DNA of 64,000 nt from an uncultured Anaeroplasmataceae bacterium (GTDB lineage Bacteria; Bacillota_I; Bacilli_A; Acholeplasmatales; Anaeroplasmataceae), in contig CAJTXR010000003.1 of the NCBI GenBank assembly GCA_910584005.1, positions 1 to 64,000 on the forward strand. Direction: 5' to 3'. The notes beneath the pieces are model-generated. The model did no database searches. It was given only the letters and a program-made list of their open reading frames with translations, and was not told where the DNA came from. Positions 9,301-16,585 of this stretch are shown here, in pieces. A program made the translations under genes and the position numbers. Each line of letters starts with the position of its first letter. The stretch's first letter is position 1.

Positions 9301-12291
9301 CATTTCAAGTAAAGCAATACTGAATTTTAAAACTGTATTTCTAACATAATAGCTTTTGGCTGCCATTGGTCTAGACAAAATTTTTAAATAAGATAATATA
9401 ATCTCTATTATCTTATATCGTTTTAAAGCATTTACTTTAATATGTTTTATAGAAGCAAATGAGAATAAACCTTTTTCATAATCATATTCTAATTTATTAT
9501 TTTCTGTAAGTTCTTCTTCAATATGATTAACAATTAAAATTAAAATCTGTTTTAATATATCACCAATTAACTCATCTGATTTTTCATTAAATTTTTTAGT
9601 TTGAAAATAAGCATCAAATTCAGAATTTATAAGATGCATACATTTTAATCGTATAAAAGCTTTTTGGTTTTGTGAATTTATTTTTTCTTGTTTTATTAAC
9701 TCTTCGATATCATCTAAAATTTTTTCTACCCATCCATTAAATTTGTGATTAGATGAATCATTTTTATATAAGATCTTTAGTAATGTGGTCAAGTCAAATA
9801 GTTTATTAATGAACAATAGATTAGAATAACCAACATTTAAATAATCAATTAGTTCTTCTAAACATTTTATAATATGTTCCTCATATTTTTTTTCTTTTAA
9901 ATCATCTAAATACTTTATCAATAAATTGGAAATATCTAAATGGTTATATAAGAAATAATCCTCTATACTTCTTAAACTTAACTTATCCTTTTTTATATTC
10001 CATTCAAATTTCAAATTTTCATCAAACTTGGTCACGGTCATTAATTTTTGTTTGTTATAGCATTTTCTAAATTTTTCTCTCAATTGATCACTTACTACAA
10101 ATTTCATCATATTTTCATAAGTTTCATCTAATAAGCAATTAGGACACTTCCCCTTTTCCCTTTTTAATGTAGGAATGTTTAAATGAACATATGAAAAAAA
10201 ATTTTTCTCTGGATACTGTATCAAATGATTGACACTGTCATAGGAGTTTCTATTTATTAAAGTAATTATTGCGTCAAAAGCATCAAAACGATTATCTATT
10301 CCCGCCTCTTTCGCTAACATAGAAAGTAAAGTTTGAGCACGATCAAATGTTTCTCCACTCACAATAATGTCATCTAAATAAAAACAGTTAATTCTTTTAT
10401 TTCTATCATTTCTAATCAAATCATGAATATGGGCATAATCTTCACTTTCTTTAAATTCTTCTGCTATTCTTTTGAATTTGGCTCGAACATCTTCTCTCAA
10501 AGAATCTTTAATAGAAAAATGAAAAAAGCGATAACACGTCCCAAAAAGTTGATTTATTATAATATTTAAAAATTCACCATTTGTATTATTTAGTGGAGAA
10601 ACAAGTATGTTAAACCGATTTTGAAAATCGTATTGTTCTTGAAATTTTGACTTTAGTTTTTTAATCCAATTGTTTAAAGAATCAAAATCATCTTTACATG
10701 CGTTTTCAACTACTTTTTTTGTATCTATATAGTAGATAAAATGATTGTTTTCATTTTCAATATGTCCATATCGAATACACTCTTTTAATTTTTGAAGTCT
10801 AAATGAATTTTTCGTAATGCTTAATTTATCGTTTTTAAAAAAACCTTCGTTAAAGCCTTTTCGATTGCTATTAAATAAATCAAAAACTAATTTTGGTAAA
10901 GTAGATGTTTTATCCACATGAAAAATTGCTCTTTCATCGATAGACTTTTTTAGCGGATAACAAAGTTCACAATTTTCAGCTTGTTTCCATTTGCTACTTA
11001 CAGCTAATAAATATTTAATTCTTATATTATTTAATTTGGATCTATATGCATTTTTTAATTTCAAAATATTTTCTCTTTCAAAATCCCAAAACTTACTTTC
11101 TATAGGAGTTGCAGTTAACGCCGTTTCATCTCTAACAAGTGTAAGCACATAATGGTAGTTGGCTAAACTAATATTATTATTAATAAATTGTGAATCTGAA
11201 AGCATCTTATAAAAAGTTGATAATGTGCTACCAATTGGCACTATAATATAAGTAATAAATTCTTTGCTAATTTTATTCTTTATCTTCTTACTTTCATCAT
11301 TATAATAAAACAAAGTTTTAATTTCATTTACTTTAATAAATTGTTCTAAATAATCCTTAATTTGTTTTACCAATAATTCAGAATAACTTTCATAACCGAT
11401 TAAGCAAATGTTTTTTTCTTCTTTCAAAGATTGATGCTGTAAACTTATATCTTTTGCAATAATATACGCGAAGTTTTTAACATTATTTGCATTATGGAAA
11501 AGAATCTCTGCTTCATAAAAATTTTCTATATGTATTTTAGCACCCAAACGCACATGTACATTAGAAATTTTACATCCATTGCCTTTCAAAATATCATAAT
11601 GATTCAAAGGAATATTTAATAACTCATTTATTTTATGCATAAAAATAGAATCTTTAAAATCATTATTTGGCATATTGTATATATCCAGTAAAACATTATC
11701 TACGGGCGGCTTATCGATGTTTGTATTGTTATATTTTACATATAATTCTACGGGCATTTCTATTTTTTGTTCTTTGCTTTTAACATTTATTTGATTATTT
11801 TTTTTGCTAGACTTATATGTTTCAATAATTTGCAACAACTTCGTTGCAGAATCGAAATTACTATAAGAATATTCTCTTGCCGAATTATATATTGCTTCTT
11901 TATCTCCACCAAATGCCGAAAAACAAATTTCCTTTTGATGATTAATTAAAGTCCCAATAGAAAAATAACATTTTTTATTTGTTCGTTGAAAAAATATACT
12001 ACTATATTCTAAAAATAAAGAAATTATCGAAAAATTAACCTCTTCTTTTTTAGAACAGAAAAATATAACCAATCGATCAGACTCTAATAAAGTATTAATA
12101 GCAAAACTATGTATTGCCTTTGCGTATAGTTCTATATTGCTATAGTCAGTCTTAAATAAAAAAACTTCTATTACCCTTTCTTTGTTCATTCCATCTATTT
12201 TCATTGAATTATATAAACCATTTAAATAAGTTACGATTGATGATATAATTCGATCTTTATCATTTTGATTTTCATACATTTTATTTTCCAT
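6334..12291 (-). CDS. Giant PRTase-like/calcineurin-like phosphoesterase fusion protein
   Basis: 1985 residues. Residues about 215-360 look like a first phosphoribosyltransferase-type region (HVRLGAKIHIENFYEAE, later VPIGSTLSTF). A second at about 560-680 has a type-I PRPP loop, FYLDDIIVSGETF, near residue 640. CxxC pairs near 439 (ENCELC) and 715 (KCPNC) may bind zinc. Residues about 720-1480 are helical with no recognised family. The C-terminal 480 residues are a calcineurin-like phosphoesterase with every motif: DIHY near 1500, GDI, GNHD near 1579, MHH near 1703 and GGHNH near 1928. An AGGAGGG site precedes the ATG, 12 bp after the GHKL gene. A PRTase/phosphatase pairing suggests making and removing a nucleotide-type signal or attacking nucleotides; this is inference. 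Confidence 0.75.
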   Translation of the reverse strand: MENKMYENQNDKDRIISSIVTYLNGLYNSMKIDGMNKERVIEVFLFKTDYSNIELYAKAIHSFAINTLLESDRLVIFFCSKKEEVNFSIISLFLEYSSIFFQRTNKKCYFSIGTLINHQKEICFSAFGGDKEAIYNSAREYSYSNFDSATKLLQIIETYKSSKKNNQINVKSKEQKIEMPVELYVKYNNTNIDKPPVDNVLLDIYNMPNNDFKDSIFMHKINELLNIPLNHYDILKGNGCKISNVHVRLGAKIHIENFYEAEILFHNANNVKNFAYIIAKDISLQHQSLKEEKNICLIGYESYSELLVKQIKDYLEQFIKVNEIKTLFYYNDESKKIKNKISKEFITYIIVPIGSTLSTFYKMLSDSQFINNNISLANYHYVLTLVRDETALTATPIESKFWDFERENILKLKNAYRSKLNNIRIKYLLAVSSKWKQAENCELCYPLKKSIDERAIFHVDKTSTLPKLVFDLFNSNRKGFNEGFFKNDKLSITKNSFRLQKLKECIRYGHIENENNHFIYYIDTKKVVENACKDDFDSLNNWIKKLKSKFQEQYDFQNRFNILVSPLNNTNGEFLNIIINQLFGTCYRFFHFSIKDSLREDVRAKFKRIAEEFKESEDYAHIHDLIRNDRNKRINCFYLDDIIVSGETFDRAQTLLSMLAKEAGIDNRFDAFDAIITLINRNSYDSVNHLIQYPEKNFFSYVHLNIPTLKREKGKCPNCLLDETYENMMKFVVSDQLREKFRKCYNKQKLMTVTKFDENLKFEWNIKKDKLSLRSIEDYFLYNHLDISNLLIKYLDDLKEKKYEEHIIKCLEELIDYLNVGYSNLLFINKLFDLTTLLKILYKNDSSNHKFNGWVEKILDDIEELIKQEKINSQNQKAFIRLKCMHLINSEFDAYFQTKKFNEKSDELIGDILKQILILIVNHIEEELTENNKLEYDYEKGLFSFASIKHIKVNALKRYKIIEIILSYLKILSRPMAAKSYYVRNTVLKFSIALLEMIQDVVRFRSNKQIPANSFKKTLKEILNKQISNINLDKNAKENFMFLCEIILCRENDKSVLKEKDLDVTYNCDTDFMQLFIFYFDILENISFLDSTYVIRNETISKLFNPGGLVSWFEDKFESYLKSKKFSLAEIKKYKIGFKSEIKLTYQFIAKWAVTYNEEISRSVLLEKKLELFSSQKENGLKNEILKSLALENTTIIFNSIDSLLNKTILKDNPNDFKIPNEDKGIYDSYFVYIQQKFKENGKAILQYLKYDDDSLQNEFSAFYSYIYKYLPILDQNNNLKELKKFIIALLKYYASIKIALEKHVINDLRDIYGAIATFMMNVSFADAISFSLCDEKRQKEDMILWRVKDNTLFENNEKMELLECILDYEENGISNDDSFENLLYDEENTESYNSINIKNSNIDIIFLKIPIRIKRQNVFEKIEGEQKFILIMLYYYKNSQPHYSKRIQDEVQKMYRAKSVLFVKNRLIDIFSLDYAKISTKEFLQVKPFDIKEKRILHITDIHYQEKDDQKIISGLKSVISSKNKKYDIIVITGDIINGADQANQIDERYTKFFDAFKIILSQVYGDEWDNRVLIVPGNHDYSSMNEGISSNVARNLRVTVPPSILSEANASIKFAYYLNFASYFMKKSLKTRKVLKNDLCFYCDDYEEFGFGFILLNTASLSSSHRQNRVGIKKEILKKLDEFLKEKNKMNGKNLTLIALMHHTPMFDADYLVDKGGGEIGKIISPLAYLYDLTDSLSESKNKNSILNICSEIINNIMNENINSKNNNTVFESSTSKKDIYFSQVKKFSKKICQWAFEIDSKHKVYPYYDKFNLSGFMFLYYLYKKLLEQRDNNISYFSSIEEATKILEMLGINENIIMGMDGYEGNLKDYQEYIKMNHFISESIHFNIEILSEIAKDYWASIYDQNNLNEIKQVLVKNNVKLILGGHNHIYQDNAGKDGIRIIEGAIFYDSKEGEISYNEVKFAKNEEFEIDNKVIKNEEKK

Positions 12292-12303
12292 AATTATACC
12301 CTC

Positions 12304-13722
12304 CTAATCATTTGAAGCCATTAATAATGGAGCAGGAACAAATATTATGTATTTTGTCCCTATCAATTGTTTTTCTTCTTTTGTGTCCCAATAAATGTTT
12401 ATGTCCCCTACAGTATCATCATCATTTTTTTTAAAACGCAAAATAGATTCTTGATCACTACTCACCATAAAAAAACCATTTAATTTTTCGATTATTGATT
12501 TCATAAATTTTAAACCATAATGAAAAGTTTTACCTTCTTCATCGCTTATAGCAGTATCAAAATCCGTGAATGCTCTAATACTTTTTTTGCTAGTTTTACT
12601 TATTCCTTTATCTGAAACATCTTGCAAATAAATTAATACTCCACCATTTATATTTTGAAAAACGTTTTTAATATTTTCTATAACTCGTTTATCTTTCTGC
12701 TTGTCTTTATTTGCTATTAAAAGATCGATAAGATTATCTTTACGATTTAAATATCGTAACTGGGTTTCCTCGTTATCGCCATCATGAAAATGCAAGTACT
12801 GCAAGAACATATACAAAGTTCTTTTTTGGGTATGATGAAAAACATTTTCTATTATTTGATGAATAGCTGTAGAAAGAATTAACGAGTTGTTTTTCTGAAT
12901 TTGATGCAAAAGAGCGTTATTCTCATAAATTCCCCAATAAAATTTTAAAAGAATGAAGTAACATACAAGATCTAATTTGCTCATTTCTTCTATTGATGAA
13001 ATAATATTTTTTGCTAAAGCTTCATCCTTATCCGTTTTCTTATATTTTGTTTTAATATCACTATATTTAGGATCATTTGGATTAAATAAAAAATTGTATA
13101 TATCTATTCTAGCTTCTTCAATTTTTTTATTATGTGCTTTACGCTCATCCTCATAATATTTTTCAGCATAGCTAAATATATCCATAGTGCTTAAAATTAA
13201 ATTATTTACGTTCAATTTACTATTACTACTATTTTCTAAATTAAACTTATCATTGAGTTCTTTAAATTCCTCTTTGCCAATATTATATAAAGAAAAGTGA
13301 GTAATTGCATGATAATTTTGGTTTAAAAAATTATCAAACAATGCAAAATTTCTCCTTATATATTCATGATAAAACCGTATAGGCAAAGTATCATTAACAT
13401 TGTTAAAAATAATTTCAGATTTTAATATTTCTTTTAAATAAATATATAATTCACTAATAAAAATTTCGTTGTAATAATCACTATATATGTAAATACTAAA
13501 ACATCCATCTAATTCAAAATCCTGATAAGGATAAGCTAGTAAAATAGTCAATTCTTTTTCAGGATTATTTTTTTTAGTTTCCATATATTTTTGTTTAATA
13601 AACTGGTAAAATTCTAATATATTTAAAAAAATCGCATTTTCTTTAAAGGGGAACCATAGTAAAGCTTTTTTACTATCTGATATACGTATTATCTTTTTTT
13701 CTTCATCCCATAAACATTCCAT
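12304..13722 (-). CDS. GHKL (Hsp90/histidine-kinase-type) ATPase-like protein, first gene of the putative defence operon
   Basis: 472 residues. The C-terminal half shows GHKL signatures: an N-box with Asn293 and His297 in IIENVFHHT, a G1-like DVSDKGIS (Asp371, Gly373) and a G2-like HYGLKFMKSIIEKLNG. The usual N-box glutamate position is Gln289, so hydrolysis may be slow or absent and ATP binding may act as a switch. Residues 1-280 match nothing I know. It leads a four-gene operon with 12-bp, overlapping and 10-bp junctions. GHKL ATPases occur in several defence families, where they sense or regulate an effector. A nucleotide-controlled regulator of the large downstream protein is the natural guess. 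Confidence 0.7.
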   Translation of the reverse strand: MECLWDEEKKIIRISDSKKALLWFPFKENAIFLNILEFYQFIKQKYMETKKNNPEKELTILLAYPYQDFELDGCFSIYIYSDYYNEIFISELYIYLKEILKSEIIFNNVNDTLPIRFYHEYIRRNFALFDNFLNQNYHAITHFSLYNIGKEEFKELNDKFNLENSSNSKLNVNNLILSTMDIFSYAEKYYEDERKAHNKKIEEARIDIYNFLFNPNDPKYSDIKTKYKKTDKDEALAKNIISSIEEMSKLDLVCYFILLKFYWGIYENNALLHQIQKNNSLILSTAIHQIIENVFHHTQKRTLYMFLQYLHFHDGDNEETQLRYLNRKDNLIDLLIANKDKQKDKRVIENIKNVFQNINGGVLIYLQDVSDKGISKTSKKSIRAFTDFDTAISDEEGKTFHYGLKFMKSIIEKLNGFFMVSSDQESILRFKKNDDDTVGDINIYWDTKEEKQLIGTKYIIFVPAPLLMASND

Positions 13723-13765
13723 AACTAATTCTCCTTTTTAATTAAATAATTAAGTAATTAATTTC

Positions 13766-13796
13766 ATTATAACTTAAAAAAATAAAAAATTAGCAA
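13766..13796 (-). promoter_or_regulatory. Promoter of the putative defence operon
   Basis: TATAAT (13771-13766) preceded at 19 bp by TTGCTA (13796-13791). The long spacer and poor -35 suggest activator dependence. Copy C of the tandem TGTC element ends about 46 bp before the -10, nearly the same as in front of the peptidase operon. AAAGGAGA precedes the ATG at 13722. Confidence 0.5.
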
Positions 13797-13817
13797 TTTA
13801 AAAAGAACTTTGTCAAT

Positions 13818-13839
13818 AATCGACCGACAGGTTTCGACA
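13818..13839 (-). repeat. Tandem TGTC element, copy C
   Basis: Minus-strand boxes TGTCGAAACC then TGTCGGTCGA on a 10-bp period, ending in TT. The distal box and tail match copies A and B exactly; the proximal box differs at two positions. It lies between the terminator of the AAA ATPase gene and the defence operon promoter. Confidence 0.65.
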
Positions 13840-13870
13840 ATTAAGAAGTTAAGTTCGTGGCAAAACAAAA

Positions 13871-13893
13871 AATCACTCCTAAATGGAATGATT
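13871..13893 (-). terminator. Intrinsic terminator after the AAA ATPase gene
   Basis: Minus-strand stem AATCATTCC/GGAGTGATT (one mismatch or G-T pair) followed by TTTTTTG, about 20 bp after the gene's stop. Confidence 0.7.
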
Positions 13894-13915
13894 TGTGTTA
13901 TAAATTTAATAATTT

Positions 13916-15097
13916 CTATAAACAATCCATTAAAAGAAAGTCTTTTAATTTGATATGTCTTACTATGCTTGTAGAATAATCAATTTCATCATTTGTTATA
14001 AGGATTTTTTGCATTGAATTATCTATATTATGGAATGCTTCAAATTCTCTATTGTAGGCTTTCTCTTCAGCAACACTATAAGCAACTTGAACAAGATACT
14101 TCATATTACCTTTGCTAGCTATAAAGTCAATTTCTTTTCCATTGTTATCAAAGACATTAACCTTGTACCCCATATAAAGAAGTTCATTATAAATAACATT
14201 TTCCAAGTTATGTGTTAGATCAAATCGATTTTCTAAACATCGTATAGAGTTTAATGCAACATCTGCATTATAAATCTTAACAAAAAACTCTAATTCTCTT
14301 TTTACCTTCGTTGAATATTGATTGATTGTATCAATAACATATGCTTCTTTTAAGTGATCTAAATATTTCATGATTGTGTTAATGGAACAATTCATAATAT
14401 TCTTATTCACATAATCATAAATAGATTTAGCAGAGAAAATTCTACTATTTGACTTTAAAACAAAATTTACCAACCTTTTAAATAATTCAACTTTCTTAAT
14501 TTTATACCTTGCAATTAAATCATTAATGACAATCGTATCATCTAAATCATTTAAATATTTAATCTGAGCCTCTTTTGAATTAAATTCAAATCGGTTTGGA
14601 AATCCGCCATAAATTAAATAATCCATTATTGTTGGTTCTATTCCTAATTCCTTTGAATATTCTACTATTTCTTTATAAACAAATGGGCGAATTCTAAAAG
14701 AAACAAATCTACCACTCAGTTGCTTAGTAAACTCACTTGATAAAAGTTTAGAGTTGGATCCAGTGATAAACAAAGAGCAATTTTCTAATCGTAGTGTTTT
14801 ACAAGCCTCAGCCCAGTCATCAATCACTTGCAACTCATCTAAGAATACATAACAAAGTCCTTCTTTTCTTTCTTTATGTATATATTCTATAATGGCAGCT
14901 GCATTAGGTATGTTTAATAATGTAGATTTTTTTTCAAAAGTTAAATAAATAACATTATCACTCTTTTGCTTTATTTCAGTCATAATTTGTCCTAAAATTA
15001 CAGATTTACCACATCTACGAATCCCCGTTATGATTTTAATTAAATCTGAATCATAAAACTCTCTTACTTCTTTGATATAATGTTCTCGTTTTATCAT
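13916..15097 (-). CDS. AAA ATPase of the AAA_14/DUF4143 family
   Basis: About 393 residues from the ATG at 15097, chosen over a GTG at 15106 because GGTAGGTG lies six bases before it. Walker A is GIRRCGKS, Walker B is CYVFLDELQ, and sensor-1-like ITGSNS follows. The C-terminal half is the DUF4143 type, ending in a PD-(D/E)XK-like stretch (GKEIDFIASKG, YLVQVAYS). Such ATPases are widespread, often in accessory regions, and poorly understood; some are discussed with toxin-antitoxin or defence functions. It is a single-gene unit with its own promoter and terminator, next to the putative defence operon. The promoter lies among paired palindromes, suggesting tight repression. The family is secure, the role unknown. 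Confidence 0.85.
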   Translation of the reverse strand: MIKREHYIKEVREFYDSDLIKIITGIRRCGKSVILGQIMTEIKQKSDNVIYLTFEKKSTLLNIPNAAAIIEYIHKERKEGLCYVFLDELQVIDDWAEACKTLRLENCSLFITGSNSKLLSSEFTKQLSGRFVSFRIRPFVYKEIVEYSKELGIEPTIMDYLIYGGFPNRFEFNSKEAQIKYLNDLDDTIVINDLIARYKIKKVELFKRLVNFVLKSNSRIFSAKSIYDYVNKNIMNCSINTIMKYLDHLKEAYVIDTINQYSTKVKRELEFFVKIYNADVALNSIRCLENRFDLTHNLENVIYNELLYMGYKVNVFDNNGKEIDFIASKGNMKYLVQVAYSVAEEKAYNREFEAFHNIDNSMQKILITNDEIDYSTSIVRHIKLKDFLLMDCL

Positions 15098-15117
15098 TAT
15101 AATCACCTACCACTATA

Positions 15118-15146
15118 ATCATACTGAAAACTTTTACAAAAGTCAA
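15118..15146 (-). promoter_or_regulatory. Promoter of the AAA ATPase gene
   Basis: TTGACT (15146-15141), 17-bp spacer, TATGAT (15123-15118). The spacer and -35 lie inside palindrome 1 (15124-15158), so a bound protein would block RNA polymerase. Confidence 0.75.
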
Positions 15147-15158
15147 TAAAGTTTTCAT
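15124..15158. repeat. Operator-like palindrome 1 upstream of the AAA ATPase gene
   Basis: CTGAAAACTTT and AAAGTTTTCA arms about 12 bases apart, overlapping the -35 and spacer. A second copy starts 40 bp further upstream. Confidence 0.65.
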
Positions 15159-15163
15159 TTAAA

Positions 15164-15198
15164 CTGAAAACTTTTGCAAAATATCAAAAAGTTTTCAG
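15164..15198. repeat. Operator-like palindrome 2 upstream of the AAA ATPase gene
   Basis: The same arms and spacing as palindrome 1, with a perfect outer CTGAAAACTTTT/AAAAGTTTTCAG. The 40-bp offset (about four helical turns) puts both on one face of the DNA. Confidence 0.65.
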
Positions 15199-15289
15199 CA
15201 AGCAATTTGTTAATTAAAGAAATAATAAACTACTAATTAAAAAATTAGCATACCTGTAGTATAATAAGTTTTTTAATAAAAAATTAAAA

Positions 15290-15340
15290 AGCTGTAAATT
15301 TCTAGATCTTTTTTCAAAAAATCTATTTCTTCACAGCCTT
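15290..15340 (-). terminator. Terminator of the polysaccharide operon after glmU
   Basis: A long interrupted hairpin. On the minus strand AAGGCTGTGAAG and AAATAGAT pair with ATCTAGAAATTT and ACAGCTTTTT, ending in a U-tract. It closes the transcript that begins near 36310. Confidence 0.75.
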
Positions 15341-15354
15341 TTCTTATTTATTCT

Positions 15355-16584
15355 TTATTTCTTAAACCCATAATTCTGAGCTCTATTATGCTTTACAACC
15401 TGTTTGTTTCTAGCAATAGCAAAATCTCCTTCTGCCAAATCCTCTGTAATTGTGGAACCTGCTGCTATAAAACTATTGGATGCAATATTTATTGGAGCAA
15501 TTAAATTCGTATTGCAGCCAATAAATACATCATTCCCAATTGTGGTTTTAAATTTATTTTTGCCATCATAATTAACAGTTACAGTCCCGCAGCCCCAGTT
15601 CACATGATCTCCACAAGTTGTATCTCCAATATATGTTAAATGAGCAACATTTGTATTTTTCCCTAAAACTGAATTTTTCATTTCTACAAAATTACCCACT
15701 CGATCATTTTCACCAACAACAGAATGCATTCTTAATTGAGTAAATGGACCTACTGTAGCCCCTTTACATATTTTAGAATCTGAAACCATAGAATGAATGC
15801 ATTTCGTATTATCCTCTAAAACTGCATTGTTTAATTCTGTATTTGGCCCCACAATACAGTTATGTCCTATAGTTGTCTTGCCAAAAATATTGCATCCCGA
15901 ATAAATAACTGTTCCTGATTCAATCACTGTTTCTAATGAGATTGTCGTAGAGTTGGGATTCATAATGCATACTCCATTTAACATATGAGTTTTATTAATT
16001 TCTTTCCTTATTTCATCCTCTATTAATGATAATACATATAAATCCTCTATACAGTTTAATTTATTTTCTTCTTGTATAAGAAATTTTCCGATTTTTCCTT
16101 TTTTAAACCCTTCTTTTAAATTATAAGAAAATGGACATCCCTCTAAAGAACTAGACTCATTTAGCCAATGATTTTTCAAACATAAAATTTGGGATTTATA
16201 CTCCTGAACATCCTCTATACAATCCTCTTTACCAGCTAAAATTGTAACATCATTTTGACTTGTAACATGCTGATCAATAATTTGTTTTAAAATATTTGTA
16301 TTAATTAAAGGAACATTTCCTGGTAAAACCAAGGTATATCCATCTTTTTGAATATCTAAATCCTTGTGATTTTCTTTTGTTATATAAGTAACTCTATCTT
16401 TTAAAATTTCTTCAATTTCTTGATTCTTAGAATCTACATAACAAAAAATTTGATCTATTTTAAGTTTTTCTAATTGATCAACCACATATTCAATAATCGG
16501 TTTTTTTAATAACGGATAAATACAAATAGGTTTTTCTAACTTAGATGCTTCTTTATAAGAAGCAATTATAATTGCATAGTTCAT
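15355..16584 (-). CDS. glmU: GlmU-type protein with intact acetyltransferase and degenerate uridylyltransferase domain
   Basis: 409 residues against about 450 for usual GlmU. The left-handed beta-helix half is well kept: LRMHSVVGENDRVGNFVEMK, VAHLTYIGD (catalytic His), NYDGKNKFKT and IAAGSTIT, so glucosamine-1-phosphate N-acetyltransfer looks possible. The N-terminal nucleotidyltransferase half is not: the GxGTRM loop is replaced by ASYKEASKLEKP, the QxGTxH region is missing, and the metal-binding Asp of GDVPL is Asn90 (GNVPLI). The gene starts one base after glmM and ends the polysaccharide operon. It probably makes GlcNAc-1-phosphate only, with uridylyl transfer done by another enzyme. The symbol marks homology, not proven bifunctionality. 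Confidence 0.82.
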   Translation of the reverse strand: MNYAIIIASYKEASKLEKPICIYPLLKKPIIEYVVDQLEKLKIDQIFCYVDSKNQEIEEILKDRVTYITKENHKDLDIQKDGYTLVLPGNVPLINTNILKQIIDQHVTSQNDVTILAGKEDCIEDVQEYKSQILCLKNHWLNESSSLEGCPFSYNLKEGFKKGKIGKFLIQEENKLNCIEDLYVLSLIEDEIRKEINKTHMLNGVCIMNPNSTTISLETVIESGTVIYSGCNIFGKTTIGHNCIVGPNTELNNAVLEDNTKCIHSMVSDSKICKGATVGPFTQLRMHSVVGENDRVGNFVEMKNSVLGKNTNVAHLTYIGDTTCGDHVNWGCGTVTVNYDGKNKFKTTIGNDVFIGCNTNLIAPINIASNSFIAAGSTITEDLAEGDFAIARNKQVVKHNRAQNYGFKK

Positions 16585-16585
16585 A

